Shown here: one piece after another, positions 26,457 to 36,217 of the stretch
Numbering within the stretch: the stretch's first letter is position 1
Layout of the letters: the number at the start of each line of letters is the position of its first letter
Origin: Pseudomonas oryzihabitans
GTDB lineage: Bacteria > Pseudomonadota > Gammaproteobacteria > Pseudomonadales > Pseudomonadaceae
NCBI RefSeq assembly: GCF_007665395.1
Contig: NZ_VDND01000006.1
Location: 62,001 to 126,000, forward strand
Length of the DNA: 64,000 nucleotides
Reading direction: 5' to 3'
Program-made: the position numbers and the translations under genes
The notes under the pieces: generated by a model
Database searches by the model: none
Told to the model about the DNA's origin: nothing
What the model saw: only the letters and a program-made list of their open reading frames with translations

Positions 26457-26470
26457 TGATTGCGCAATCA
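26457..26470. promoter_or_regulatory. LacI-type operator O2, identical to O1
   Basis: Exact second copy of TGATTGCGCAATCA, 67 bp from the first centre to centre, about 50 bp before the transporter start codon. The spacing would allow repression by DNA looping. Confidence 0.75.
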
Positions 26471-26519
26471 CCAGACAGTCCGCGCCTTCAATAACAACAA
26501 TCGCGCAAGAGGGATCCCC

Positions 26520-27878
26520 ATGGATGCCGCAAGACCTACCCGGGTGCGTTACCTGATCCTGTTGATGCTGTTCGTGGTCACCACCATCAACTACGCCGAC
26601 CGCGCCACCATCGCCATCGCCGGCTCCAGCCTGCAGAAGGACCTCGGCATCAGCGCCGTGACCCTCGGCTACATCTTCTCCGCCTTCGGCTGGGCCTATG
26701 TGGCCGGGCAGATTCCCGGTGGCTGGCTGCTGGATCGCTTCGGTTCGAAGAAGGTCTATGCCGGCAGCATCTTCTTCTGGTCGTTCTTCACCCTGCTGCA
26801 GGGCCTGGTCGGCGGACTGCCGGTGGCCTGGGCGGTGACCACCCTGTTCCTGCTCAGATTCCTGGTCGGCCTGGCCGAGGCACCGTCCTTCCCGGGCAAT
26901 GCGCGCATCGTCGCCGCCTGGTTCCCCACCGCCGAACGCGGCACCGCCTCGGCGATCTTCAACTCGGCGCAGTATTTCGCCACCGCGCTGTTCGCGCCGA
27001 TCATGGGTGGCATCGTCTTCCACTTCGGCTGGGAGCACGTCTTCGTCATCATGGGCGCCCTGGGCATCCTGTTCTCCCTGGCCTGGCTGAAGTTCATCCA
27101 CAATCCCAAGGAGCATCCGCGCATCAACGCCGCGGAGCTGGCGTACATCCGCGATAACGGTGGTCTGGTGGACATGGACAACAGCGCCCGACAAGGCGAT
27201 GGCGGCCCCAAGTGGCACTACATCGGCCAACTGCTGACCAACCGCATGATGCTCGGTGTCTACCTTGGCCAGTACTGCATCAACGCCATCACCTATTTCT
27301 TCCTGACCTGGTTCCCGGTGTACCTGGTGCAGGAGCGCGGCATGACCATCCTCAAGGCCGGCTTCATCGCCTCGCTGCCGGCCATCTGCGGCTTCATCGG
27401 CGGCGTGCTCGGCGGGGTGATCTCCGACTGGCTGCTGCGCCGCGGCCACTCCCTGACCTTCGCCCGCAAGCTGCCCATCGTCTGCGGCCTGCTGCTCTCC
27501 ACCAGCATGATCTTCTGCAACTACGTCGACGCCGACTGGATGGTGGTGGGCTTCATGACCCTGGCCTTCTTCGGCAAGGGCATCGGTGCCCTGGGCTGGG
27601 CGGTGGTGGCGGATACTTCGCCCAAGCAGATCGCCGGACTCTCCGGTGGCCTGTTCAACACCTTCGGCAACCTGGCCTCCATCACCACGCCCATCGTCAT
27701 CGGCTACCTCATCGCCGCCACCGGCTCCTTCAAGTGGGCGCTGGTCTATGTCGGCGCCAATGCGCTGGTGGCCGTGTTCAGCTACCTGTTCATCGTCGGT
27801 CGCATCCAGCGCGTCGAGCTGCGTACCGCCGATGGCGAGATCCTGGGCGTGACCCAGCCTGACCCGGCCCGGGCCTGA
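26520..27878 (+). CDS. MFS hexarate (galactarate/glucarate) transporter, GarP/GudP-like
   Basis: The 452-residue protein has 12 predicted membrane helices. It belongs to the anion:cation symporter (phthalate permease/ACS) family: RYLILLMLFVVTTINYADRATIAIAG in helix 1, GWAYVAGQIPGGWLLDRFGSKKVY in the first loop, and NARIVAAWFPTAERGTAS are characteristic of GarP/GudP hexarate importers. The ATG at 26520 follows AAGAGGG; the open frame before it runs through the operator. The galactarate dehydratase gene begins 21 bp downstream, supporting galactarate or glucarate as substrate. Confidence 0.9.
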   Translation: MDAARPTRVRYLILLMLFVVTTINYADRATIAIAGSSLQKDLGISAVTLGYIFSAFGWAYVAGQIPGGWLLDRFGSKKVYAGSIFFWSFFTLLQGLVGGLPVAWAVTTLFLLRFLVGLAEAPSFPGNARIVAAWFPTAERGTASAIFNSAQYFATALFAPIMGGIVFHFGWEHVFVIMGALGILFSLAWLKFIHNPKEHPRINAAELAYIRDNGGLVDMDNSARQGDGGPKWHYIGQLLTNRMMLGVYLGQYCINAITYFFLTWFPVYLVQERGMTILKAGFIASLPAICGFIGGVLGGVISDWLLRRGHSLTFARKLPIVCGLLLSTSMIFCNYVDADWMVVGFMTLAFFGKGIGALGWAVVADTSPKQIAGLSGGLFNTFGNLASITTPIVIGYLIAATGSFKWALVYVGANALVAVFSYLFIVGRIQRVELRTADGEILGVTQPDPARA

Positions 27879-27899
27879 GCCCCGGCAGAGGATAAGAAC

Positions 27900-29456
27900 A
27901 TGAACCTGATCGATCACCGAGATTCGCCGCGCTACATCAGGCTCCACCCCCAGGACAACGTCGGGGTGGTGGTCAACGAACCCGGCGTGGCCGCCGGCAC
28001 TGCCTTCGCCGACGGCCTGACCACCGTCGAGGCCATTCCCCAGAGCCACAAGGTCTCCCTGGTGGACCTGGCCGAAGGCGCCGCGGTGGTGCGCTATGGC
28101 GAGGTCATCGGCTACGCCCTGCAGGACGTTCCCGCCGGCAGCTGGATCACCGAAGCCCTGCTGCGCATGCCGGAGCCGCCGGCGCTGGACAACCTGCCCA
28201 AGGCCACCGCGCCCGGCCAGGTCGGCGAACCCCTGGAAGGCTATACCTTCGAGGGCTTCCGCAACCCGGACGGCAGCGTCGGCACCCGCAACATCCTCGC
28301 GGTGACCACCACCGTGCAGTGCGTGGTGGGGGTGCTGGACCACTGCGTGGAGCGGGTGCGCAAGGAGATCCTGCCGCGCTACCCCAACGTCGACGACGTG
28401 GTGCCGCTGTCCCACAGCTACGGCTGCGGCGTGGCCATCAACGCCCCGGATGCGGTGATCCCGATCCGCACCCTGCACAACATCAGCCGCAATCCCAACT
28501 TCGGCGGCCAGGCGCTGGTCATCGGCCTGGGCTGCGAGAAGCTGCAGGCCAGCCAGCTGATGCCGGGCGACGACCTCACCGCCGGGCAGGACGAAGAGGC
28601 CTGGCTGTTCCGCCTGCAGGATTCGGCCAATGGCTTCGCCGGCATGGTCGAGCAGATCTTGGGGCTGATCGAGGCGCGCCTGGAGGTGCTCGACCAGCGC
28701 CGCCGCGAGACGGTACCGGCGTCCGAGCTGGTGGTGGGCATGCAGTGCGGCGGCAGCGACGCCTTCTCCGGCATCACCGCGAACCCGGCCCTGGGCGTGG
28801 CCGCCGACCTGCTGGTGCGCGCGGGCGCCACGGTGATGTTCTCCGAGAACACCGAGGTGCGCGATGGCATCCACCTGCTGACCCCGCGCGCCGCCACCCC
28901 CGAGGTGGCCGATGCCCTGATCCGCGAGATGGACTGGTACGACCGCTACCTGGAGCGGGGCATGGCGGATCGCAGCGCCAATACCACCCCTGGCAACAAG
29001 AAGGGCGGGCTGAACAACATCGTCGAAAAGGCCATGGGGTCGATCGCCAAGTCCGGCACCAGCCCCATCGCCGGGGTCATAGCGCCCGGCGAGAAGATCC
29101 GCGGCAAGGGCCTGTACTTCGCCGCCACCCCGGCCAGCGACTTCATCTGCGGCACCCTGCAGCTGGCGGCGGGCATGAACCTGCACATCTTCACCACCGG
29201 TCGCGGCACGCCCTATGGGCTGTCCATGGTCCCGGTGATCAAGGTCTCGACCCGCACCCAGCTGGCCGAGCGCTGGCCGGACCTGATCGACATCGATGCC
29301 GGCCGGGTGGTGAGCGGGCGGCTGTCGCTGGAGGAGATGGGCTGGGAGATCTTCCAGTGCTACCTGGACGTGGCCAGCGGCCGGCGCCAGACCTGGGCCG
29401 AGCGCCATCGTCTGCACAACGACCTGGCGCTGTTCAATCCGGCGCCGGTGACCTGA
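27900..29456 (+). CDS. garD: Galactarate dehydratase
   Basis: It dehydrates galactarate to 5-keto-4-deoxyglucarate, the first step of hexarate breakdown. The 518-residue product (E. coli GarD is 523) has the UxaA/GarD layout: an N-terminal SAF domain (about 15-90, [11 protein letters not shown]), a [13 protein letters not shown] linker, then the UxaA domain with [23 protein letters not shown] and [11 protein letters not shown], whose cysteines and histidines bind the metal. AGAGG precedes the ATG at 27900. The dehydratase for the next step is not here, so the rest of the pathway is elsewhere. Confidence 0.93.
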   Translation: MNLIDHRDSPRYIRLHPQDNVGVVVNEPGVAAGTAFADGLTTVEAIPQSHKVSLVDLAEGAAVVRYGEVIGYALQDVPAGSWITEALLRMPEPPALDNLPKATAPGQVGEPLEGYTFEGFRNPDGSVGTRNILAVTTTVQCVVGVLDHCVERVRKEILPRYPNVDDVVPLSHSYGCGVAINAPDAVIPIRTLHNISRNPNFGGQALVIGLGCEKLQASQLMPGDDLTAGQDEEAWLFRLQDSANGFAGMVEQILGLIEARLEVLDQRRRETVPASELVVGMQCGGSDAFSGITANPALGVAADLLVRAGATVMFSENTEVRDGIHLLTPRAATPEVADALIREMDWYDRYLERGMADRSANTTPGNKKGGLNNIVEKAMGSIAKSGTSPIAGVIAPGEKIRGKGLYFAATPASDFICGTLQLAAGMNLHIFTTGRGTPYGLSMVPVIKVSTRTQLAERWPDLIDIDAGRVVSGRLSLEEMGWEIFQCYLDVASGRRQTWAERHRLHNDLALFNPAPVT

Positions 29457-29468
29457 TTCCGGCGGCAA

Positions 29469-29507
29469 CGAAAAAGGGCCGATCCCAATGGGATCGGCCC
29501 TTTTTCG
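29469..29507. terminator. Strong bidirectional terminator
   Basis: A perfect 18-bp stem (CGAAAAAGGGCCGATCCC and its complement) with loop AAT, giving a five-U tract in both directions. It ends garD on the plus strand and the convergent polymerase-like gene on the minus strand. Confidence 0.92.
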
Positions 29508-29541
29508 TGTGGCGACTTTAGGCTGTCACGGCGCGGCGCGC

Positions 29542-30834
29542 TCAGTCGGCGAGGGTGCTGCCGCTGACCGGTCGCAGGCGCTGCGGGCCGTCGTCCTCCG
29601 GATCACGCATCAGCACGTAGCCGAGGATGATGCCGACGAAGAGGTTGCCGACGCCGATATCGAAGAGGTCGGTGGTCCAGCCGATCAGGCAGAGGCAGAA
29701 GGCGATGGCCAGCAGGGTGTGGCTGAGGCGATCCGGCGCGGTATGCAGGCGGATGAACACCGGCAACTGCAGGGCATAGCCGAGGATGCCGACCACGCCG
29801 AACACGCACCAGAGATAGACCAGGCTGCTGTCGCTGGTGACGAAGAGGTCGATGCCCGGGACCGGGAAGGCCGCCATGGAACTGCCGAACAGACCGAAGC
29901 CGGCGCCTTCCACCGTCCAGCCGTGGCGGGTCATCTCCGCGACGACATTGGGCCAGGTGTTGACCAGGCGGTCGTAGAAGGAGGCCAGGCCGCTGTCGCT
30001 CATCACCACCAGCGGATCGAAGTCGCGCACCAGGCTCAGCACCGGCAGCAGCATGCCACCCACCACCGCCAGCAGGATCAGGGCGTAGGTCGGCCACTGG
30101 AAGCGGCGGGTCACCATCAGCACCAGGGTGAAGGCGAAGGCCGCGGCGGGCGCCTTGCTGGTGGTGAGCAGGATGCCGAAGAAGCCGATCAGGGCAACCA
30201 CCAGCCAGAGCGTCTTGGAGCGGGCAAATTGCGCCAGGAACAGGCAGTAGACGGCGATCAGCGCCGCCAGCACGTTGGATACCCGGGCGAAGCCGGCGAT
30301 GCGGTCTTCCTCGCCGGCGACCCACTGGGTATTGCCGGCGATGTCGTTGCCGCCCAGGTTGTAGCTGTAGCCCTTCCAGGGCACCGAGGTGAACTTGTCC
30401 AGGGCGATGCCGATCAGGCAGGCGATCAGCAGCAGGAACATGGCCCGCGCCAGCAGCCGGCGCTGCTTGAGCAGTTCGCGGCCGCAGAGCAGGCCGAACA
30501 GCAGCGGACTGTAGACGAACAGCGAGAACAGCACGTTGTTGAAGGTGCCGCCGTGCAGCAGGGCGAGGGCGGCGTAGGCAAGGCCGGCGAACAACCCGAC
30601 CCAGATCACCCGGGGGATCTTGACCGTGGCCAGCTGCAGGGCGAACAGCCCGAGGCAGGCGATCTTGGGCAGGTAGACCAGCGCCGAGGCGCCGACCATG
30701 TCCAGGGCATAGCGCAGGAAGCCGGAAAAGGTCTCGACGAACAGCAGGCCGATGGCCGTCCACACCATGAGGGTGGAATAGCGCCATTCGAGCACGCGCT
30801 GGAAGGCGGAGGGGGAGGCGGTGGCAACCGTCAT
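29542..30834 (-). CDS. O-antigen ligase / Wzy-type polymerase family membrane protein
   Basis: The 430-residue inner-membrane protein has 10-12 hydrophobic segments and a large periplasmic loop (about 290-350, with DFDPLVVMSDSGL and GWTVEGAGFGLFGSS), the arrangement of the Wzy_C/O-antigen ligase superfamily. It could polymerise repeat units or join glycan to lipid A core or to another carrier. The ATG at 30834 is preferred over 30843 because AGGGA then has normal spacing. It stands alone, with no glycosyltransferase beside it, but has its own promoter and an exact ops element in its leader, the mark of long polysaccharide transcripts. Confidence 0.8.
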   Translation of the reverse strand: MTVATASPSAFQRVLEWRYSTLMVWTAIGLLFVETFSGFLRYALDMVGASALVYLPKIACLGLFALQLATVKIPRVIWVGLFAGLAYAALALLHGGTFNNVLFSLFVYSPLLFGLLCGRELLKQRRLLARAMFLLLIACLIGIALDKFTSVPWKGYSYNLGGNDIAGNTQWVAGEEDRIAGFARVSNVLAALIAVYCLFLAQFARSKTLWLVVALIGFFGILLTTSKAPAAAFAFTLVLMVTRRFQWPTYALILLAVVGGMLLPVLSLVRDFDPLVVMSDSGLASFYDRLVNTWPNVVAEMTRHGWTVEGAGFGLFGSSMAAFPVPGIDLFVTSDSSLVYLWCVFGVVGILGYALQLPVFIRLHTAPDRLSHTLLAIAFCLCLIGWTTDLFDIGVGNLFVGIILGYVLMRDPEDDGPQRLRPVSGSTLAD

Positions 30835-30962
30835 GATGATCATCCCTGTTGTGCTGCCGATGGCGGGTGGGCCACCAGTCCTGACGTGAGCAGCGAGGAC
30901 CGCCAGGACACGCCACCTTGGCGTTACCGACGGACTGCTGAGGCGAAAGCGTGGAAGGCGGG

Positions 30963-30974
30963 CACGCTACCGCC
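30963..30974 (-). promoter_or_regulatory. ops element (RfaH/NusG-paralogue recruitment site)
   Basis: GGCGGTAGCGTG on the minus strand matches the ops core of enterobacterial polysaccharide, LPS and conjugation leaders at all 12 positions. It lies 129 bp before the start codon and about 50 bp after the predicted transcription start, as expected for a leader pause site. No other exact copy was found by eye in the window. Confidence 0.65.
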
Positions 30975-31026
30975 CGCGACCGTCGACGACGGGCACGAGC
31001 GGAGACGCGAGAAGTAAGCCGAAGGG

Positions 31027-31057
31027 ATGATAGCGGAGGCCTTGAGGCGCCTGTCAA
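31027..31057 (-). promoter_or_regulatory. Sigma-70-type promoter of the polymerase-like gene
   Basis: On the minus strand a perfect -35 TTGACA (31057-31052) and a -10 TATCAT (31032-31027) are separated by 19 bp. The spacer is long, but the position fits a roughly 185-base leader carrying the ops element. Confidence 0.55.
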
Positions 31058-31119
31058 ACGGCGCCGGGCCTAGCGGAAATCCTCAACGCGGGAATCGGAA
31101 GCAGGCCACAAATAAGGCC

Positions 31120-31482
31120 TTACTTGACCATCCGCCAGGTCAGGGGATAGCGGTAGTCGCGGCCCTGGTTGGCCTTGATGCCGGCGATCACCGTCAGCAC
31201 GAAGGCCACGCAGGCCACCAGCAGCATCAGCGGAAAGCCGATCAGCACCCACACCAGCAGCCAGCAGATCATGTGCACCAGGGTGACGGTGAGCTGGAAG
31301 TTCAGCGCCTCCTTGCCCTGGCGGTCGATGAAGGGATCGTCCTCGCGCTTGAACTGCCAGACCACCAGCGGCCCTATGACGTTGCCGATGAAGGGCACCA
31401 CGAAGCCGAAGAAGGCGGCGTAGTGGCAGAGCATGGCCCAGCGCCGGGCATCGGCGCTGGGGGCGGGGACGAGGTCATGCAT
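31120..31482 (-). CDS. DUF4870 membrane protein (120 aa)
   Basis: The small inner-membrane protein has three hydrophobic segments (about residues 20-42, 63-85 and 86-102) and the DUF4870/Tic20-like signature: WAMLCHYAAFFGFVVPFIGNVIGPLVVW, the DPFIDRQGKEALNFQ stretch and a C-terminal NQGRDYRYPLTWRMV. Function is unknown. It starts 14 bp after the rph stop on the same strand, matching the P. aeruginosa order in which this gene (PA5333) sits next to rph. It probably shares the rph transcript. Confidence 0.85.
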   Translation of the reverse strand: MHDLVPAPSADARRWAMLCHYAAFFGFVVPFIGNVIGPLVVWQFKREDDPFIDRQGKEALNFQLTVTLVHMICWLLVWVLIGFPLMLLVACVAFVLTVIAGIKANQGRDYRYPLTWRMVK

Positions 31483-31496
31483 GATCTGGGCTTCCG

Positions 31497-32219
31497 TTAC
31501 TCGCCGCGCAGGGCGGCTTGCTGGATCTCGAACAGGTCGCGCAGGCCGCCCTGGGCCAGTTCGAGCATGGCGTTGAGCTCGGCCGGCTGGAAGGGGGCGC
31601 CCTCGGCGGTACCCTGGACTTCGATGAAGCCGCCGGCGTCGGTCATGATCACGTTGAGATCGGTCTCGGCGGCGGAGTCCTCCAGGTAGTCCAGGTCCAG
31701 CACCGGGGTGCCCTGGTAGATGCCCACGGAGATGGCGGCCACCATCTGCTTGAGCGGATTACCCTTGAGGTTGCCGCGGCGCTTGAGGGCGCCCAGGGCG
31801 TCGACCAGGGCCACGCAGGCGCCGGTCACCGAGGCGGTGCGGGTACCGCCATCGGCCTGGATCACGTCGCAGTCGATGTAGATGGTGTTCTCGCCCAGCT
31901 TGGACAGGTCGACGGCGGCGCGCAGCGAGCGACCGATCAACCGCTGGATCTCCAGGGTCCGACCGCCCTGCTTGCCCTTGGCGGCTTCCCGCTGGTTCCG
32001 CTCGCCGGTCGCGCGGGGCAGCATGCCGTATTCGGCGGTGAGCCAGCCCTGGCCCTTGCCCTTGAGAAAGCGCGGCACCCCGGCCTCGACGCTGGCGGTG
32101 CAGATCACCTTGGTATCGCCGAACTCCACCAGGACCGAACCCTCGGCGTGCTTGGTGTACTGACGGGTGATGCGGATGGGGCGCAGCTGATCGGCGGCGC
32201 GGCCACTGGGACGCTTCAT
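31497..32219 (-). CDS. rph: Ribonuclease PH
   Basis: This phosphorolytic 3'-to-5' exoribonuclease trims the CCA end of tRNA precursors. The 240-residue product matches the family length and has its motifs: [38 protein letters not shown] at the start, the [19 protein letters not shown] helix with the phosphate-binding Arg, and [19 protein letters not shown]. The ATG at 32219 is taken because the conserved N-terminus begins there; the frame before it is non-coding. It is divergent from yicC-gmk, and a TATACT -10 lies upstream. Confidence 0.95.
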   Translation of the reverse strand: MKRPSGRAADQLRPIRITRQYTKHAEGSVLVEFGDTKVICTASVEAGVPRFLKGKGQGWLTAEYGMLPRATGERNQREAAKGKQGGRTLEIQRLIGRSLRAAVDLSKLGENTIYIDCDVIQADGGTRTASVTGACVALVDALGALKRRGNLKGNPLKQMVAAISVGIYQGTPVLDLDYLEDSAAETDLNVIMTDAGGFIEVQGTAEGAPFQPAELNAMLELAQGGLRDLFEIQQAALRGE

Positions 32220-32256
32220 TGGGGGCTTCCTGTAAGGCATAGAAATCAGGGCCCAT

Positions 32257-32262
32257 AGTATA
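32257..32262 (-). promoter_or_regulatory. -10 element of the rph promoter
   Basis: TATACT on the minus strand, 38 bp before the rph start codon. No good -35 is seen at 17 bp. Confidence 0.4.
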
Positions 32263-32292
32263 GGCAGCGCCCGGTTCGTGCACACGGATGCA

Positions 32293-32321
32293 TTGGGCGC
32301 CCCGATCAGGTGCGCTAGAAT
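32293..32321 (+). promoter_or_regulatory. Promoter of yicC-gmk
   Basis: TTGGGC (32293-32298), a 17-bp spacer and TAGAAT (32316-32321) lie 70 bp before the yicC start codon. The divergent rph -10 is about 30 bp away, so the promoters are back to back. Confidence 0.5.
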
Positions 32322-32390
32322 CGTGCGTTTTACGCGCGGGAAGACCCGGATCGCTCCGGCTCCCGCCCGTCGCCAGACGAGGATCCTGCC

Positions 32391-33882
<1,492 letters not shown>

Positions 33883-33894
33883 GGGAAAAGCGTA

Positions 33895-33917
33895 GCGGTG
33901 CCGCATTCAGGCACCGC
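33895..33917. terminator. Hairpin between convergent gmk and aldehyde dehydrogenase
   Basis: Perfect 8-bp arms GCGGTGCC and GGCACCGC with a 7-base loop, in the 46-bp gap. There is no U-tract on either strand, so it may act as a weak two-way terminator or mRNA end. Confidence 0.45.
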
Positions 33918-33928
33918 CGGAGGGCGGC

Positions 33929-35422
33929 TTACAGCTTGATCCAGGTCGCCTTGAGCTCGGTGTACTTGTCGAAGGCGTGCAGGGACTTGTCGCGGCCGTT
34001 GCCGGACTGCTTGAAGCCGCCGAAGGGCGCGGTCATGTCGCCGCCGTCGTACTGGTTGACCCAGACGCTGCCGGCGCGCAGGGCGCGGGCGGTCTTGTGG
34101 GCCTTGGAGATATCGCGGGTCCAGACCGCGGCGGCCAGGCCGTATTGGGTGTCGTTGGCGATCTGCACGGCTTCCTCGGCGGTGTCGAAGGTGATCACCG
34201 AGAGCACCGGGCCGAAGATCTCTTCCCGGGCGATCTTCATGGCGTTGCTGACGCCGTCGAAGATGGTCGGCTCGACGTAGACGCCGCCGGTCTCTTCCAG
34301 GGTGCGCTTGCCCCCGGCGACCAGGGTGGCGCCTTCGGCATGGCCGGCCTCGATGTAGCGCAGCACGGTCTCCAGCTGGGTGGTGTCCACCAGGGCGCCG
34401 ACGTTGGTCTCCGGCTCCAGGGCGTGGCCGGGCTTCCAGCCCTGCAGGGCCTCGATCACCAGCGGCAGGAACTGCTCCTTGATGGAGCGCTCCACCAGCA
34501 GGCGCGAGCCGGCGGTGCAGACTTCGCCCTGGTTGAAGGCGATGCCGCTGGCGGCGGCCGCCGCGGCGTCCCTGAGGTCGGGGGCGTCGGCGAAGACGAT
34601 GTTGGGGCTCTTGCCGCCGGCTTCCAGCCAGACCCGCTTCATGTTGGATTCGCCGGAATAGGCCAGCAGCTGCTTGGCCACGCGGGTGGAGCCGGTGAAG
34701 ACGATGGTATCGACGTCGGGGTGCAGGCCCAGGGCCTTACCGACGGTGTGGCCATAGCCCGGCAGCACGTTGAACACGCCGGCGGGAATGCCGGCCTGCT
34801 GCGCCAGCTGGGCGACGCGGATGGCGGTCAGCGGCGATTTCTCCGAGGGCTTGAGCACCACCGAGTTGCCGGTGGCCAGGGCCGGGCCGAGCTTCCAGCA
34901 GGCCATCATCAGCGGGAAATTCCAGGGCACCACGGCGGCGACCACGCCGACCGGTTCGCGGGTGACCAGGCCCAGCTGGTCGTGGGGCGTGGGTGCGACT
35001 TCATCGTAGAGCTTGTCGATGGCCTCGGCGCTCCAGCGGATGGCGTTGGCCGAGCCGGGCACGTCGATGCCGAAGGAGTCGGCGATGGGTTTGCCCATGT
35101 CCAGGGTTTCCAGCAGCGCCAGTTCCTCGGCGTTGGCCAGCAGCAGATCGGCGAAGCGGATCAGCACGCGCTTGCGCTGGGCCGGGGCCAGGTGCGCCCA
35201 GGTGCCCTGCTGGAAGGCGGCGCGGGCGGCGGCGACGGCGCGGTCGGCATCGGCGGCGTCACAGCTGGCGACCTTGGCGAGGAAGCGCCCGTCCACCGGG
35301 CTCAGGCAATCGAAGGTGGCGCCGGCGACGGCGTCGACATAGGCGCCGTCGATGAAGGCGCGACCTTCCAGGGTGAGACCTTGGAAGCGCTGCTCCCACT
35401 CGGCGCGGCTGGGCAAGCTCAT
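33929..35422 (-). CDS. Aldehyde dehydrogenase, KauB/PuuC-like
   Basis: The 497-residue NAD(P)+-dependent enzyme oxidises an aldehyde to its acid. It has the cofactor motif VVPWNFPLMMACWKLGPALATGN, the general-base Glu in LEAGGKSPNIVF and the catalytic Cys in FNQGEVCTAGSRLLVE, with the C-terminal FGGFKQSGNGRDKSLHAFDKYTELKATW. This last stretch is close to Pseudomonas KauB and E. coli PuuC, which oxidise 4-guanidinobutyraldehyde, gamma-glutamyl-aminobutyraldehyde and other amino-aldehydes from arginine and polyamine breakdown. GCGAGGAG precedes the ATG at 35422. It appears to be monocistronic. Confidence 0.9.
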   Translation of the reverse strand: MSLPSRAEWEQRFQGLTLEGRAFIDGAYVDAVAGATFDCLSPVDGRFLAKVASCDAADADRAVAAARAAFQQGTWAHLAPAQRKRVLIRFADLLLANAEELALLETLDMGKPIADSFGIDVPGSANAIRWSAEAIDKLYDEVAPTPHDQLGLVTREPVGVVAAVVPWNFPLMMACWKLGPALATGNSVVLKPSEKSPLTAIRVAQLAQQAGIPAGVFNVLPGYGHTVGKALGLHPDVDTIVFTGSTRVAKQLLAYSGESNMKRVWLEAGGKSPNIVFADAPDLRDAAAAAASGIAFNQGEVCTAGSRLLVERSIKEQFLPLVIEALQGWKPGHALEPETNVGALVDTTQLETVLRYIEAGHAEGATLVAGGKRTLEETGGVYVEPTIFDGVSNAMKIAREEIFGPVLSVITFDTAEEAVQIANDTQYGLAAAVWTRDISKAHKTARALRAGSVWVNQYDGGDMTAPFGGFKQSGNGRDKSLHAFDKYTELKATWIKL

Positions 35423-35525
35423 GGATGACTCCTCGCTATTGGCGGTGAGCAGCCACCCTAAACCGGGCCGGAAGGGTTATCAATATATTTGACACTCGGC
35501 CGGCAAAGGCGGCGAAACGTGCGTT

Positions 35526-36137
35526 TTATCGAACGCTACGCTGCCGTTGGCGACTGCGGGTCAGGGCGCTGGGCACGCCCGCGAGGGGCGCGCGGCCCTG
35601 GCGTGGCGGGAAGCTCTGGCGGGTCAGGGGCGGCTCGACGCTGGCGTCCAGGTCGTCGAGCCAGCCGTCCACCGCATCCTCCAGCGCCGCGACGGTGAGC
35701 TGGCCGAGCACCTGGTGCGCGATGAGATTGCCCAGGCTGGGGGCCGCCGGCGCCCGGGCCGAGCCCCACCAGGCGGCGAATCTGTCCTGCAGGCCTTCGA
35801 GCAGGCGATGGACGCGATAGGCCGCGGCGAGCAGCGCCAAGCTGGCGGAGGGCGCCTGGGCCAGGGCGGCCGGGGCGAAACCGGCCAGGGCGCGTTCCAG
35901 CACCCCGGTCAGGGGTGCCTCGAAGGCCACCGCCCGCGCCTGCTGCAGCAGGGCGTCGAGGGCATCGGGCACCTTGTCGACATAGGCGCTGGCGAAGCGC
36001 TCCAGTGCCGGACCGCGGCTGGCATCCGCGCTGGCGGTACGCGCCGCCTGGTCGGCGAAGGTGCGGCTGGCCTCGCCACTGTCCCGAGCGCGCACCTGGG
36101 TGGTCTGGATCACGAGGCGCAAGGCGGCGGTATTCAT
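35526..36137 (-). CDS. Unknown protein (203 aa) downstream of pelG
   Basis: The 203-residue protein is rich in Ala, Leu and Arg and appears almost wholly helical. It has no signal peptide or membrane segment. The N-terminus looks like a regular coding start (MNTAALRLVIQTTQVRARDS) and AGGAC precedes the ATG at 36137 at good spacing. A rival frame on the same strand (35536-36192) is Gly/Arg/Pro-rich and has no ribosome site, so I reject it. It begins 80 bp after the pelG stop on the same strand and could be the last gene of the pel transcript. I do not recognise a family. Confidence 0.6.
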   Translation of the reverse strand: MNTAALRLVIQTTQVRARDSGEASRTFADQAARTASADASRGPALERFASAYVDKVPDALDALLQQARAVAFEAPLTGVLERALAGFAPAALAQAPSASLALLAAAYRVHRLLEGLQDRFAAWWGSARAPAAPSLGNLIAHQVLGQLTVAALEDAVDGWLDDLDASVEPPLTRQSFPPRQGRAPLAGVPSALTRSRQRQRSVR

Positions 36138-36217
36138 GGCAGCGTCCTGCAGGGGTGAGCTGCTTTGGACGTTCCCACCCGAGCCGGGTCACACCGTTCG
36201 TCCGGTGCCGGCGGCCC

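Noticed and set aside
26379..29468. Minus-strand ORF of 1029 codons opposite the hexarate transporter and garD
   Set aside because: Shadow frame spanning two genes and the operators; composition is that of antisense GC-rich DNA.
35536..36192. Alternative 218-codon frame over the unknown gene downstream of pelG
   Set aside because: Gly/Pro/Arg-rich shadow translation and no ribosome-binding site, whereas the overlapping 203-codon frame has both normal composition and a site.
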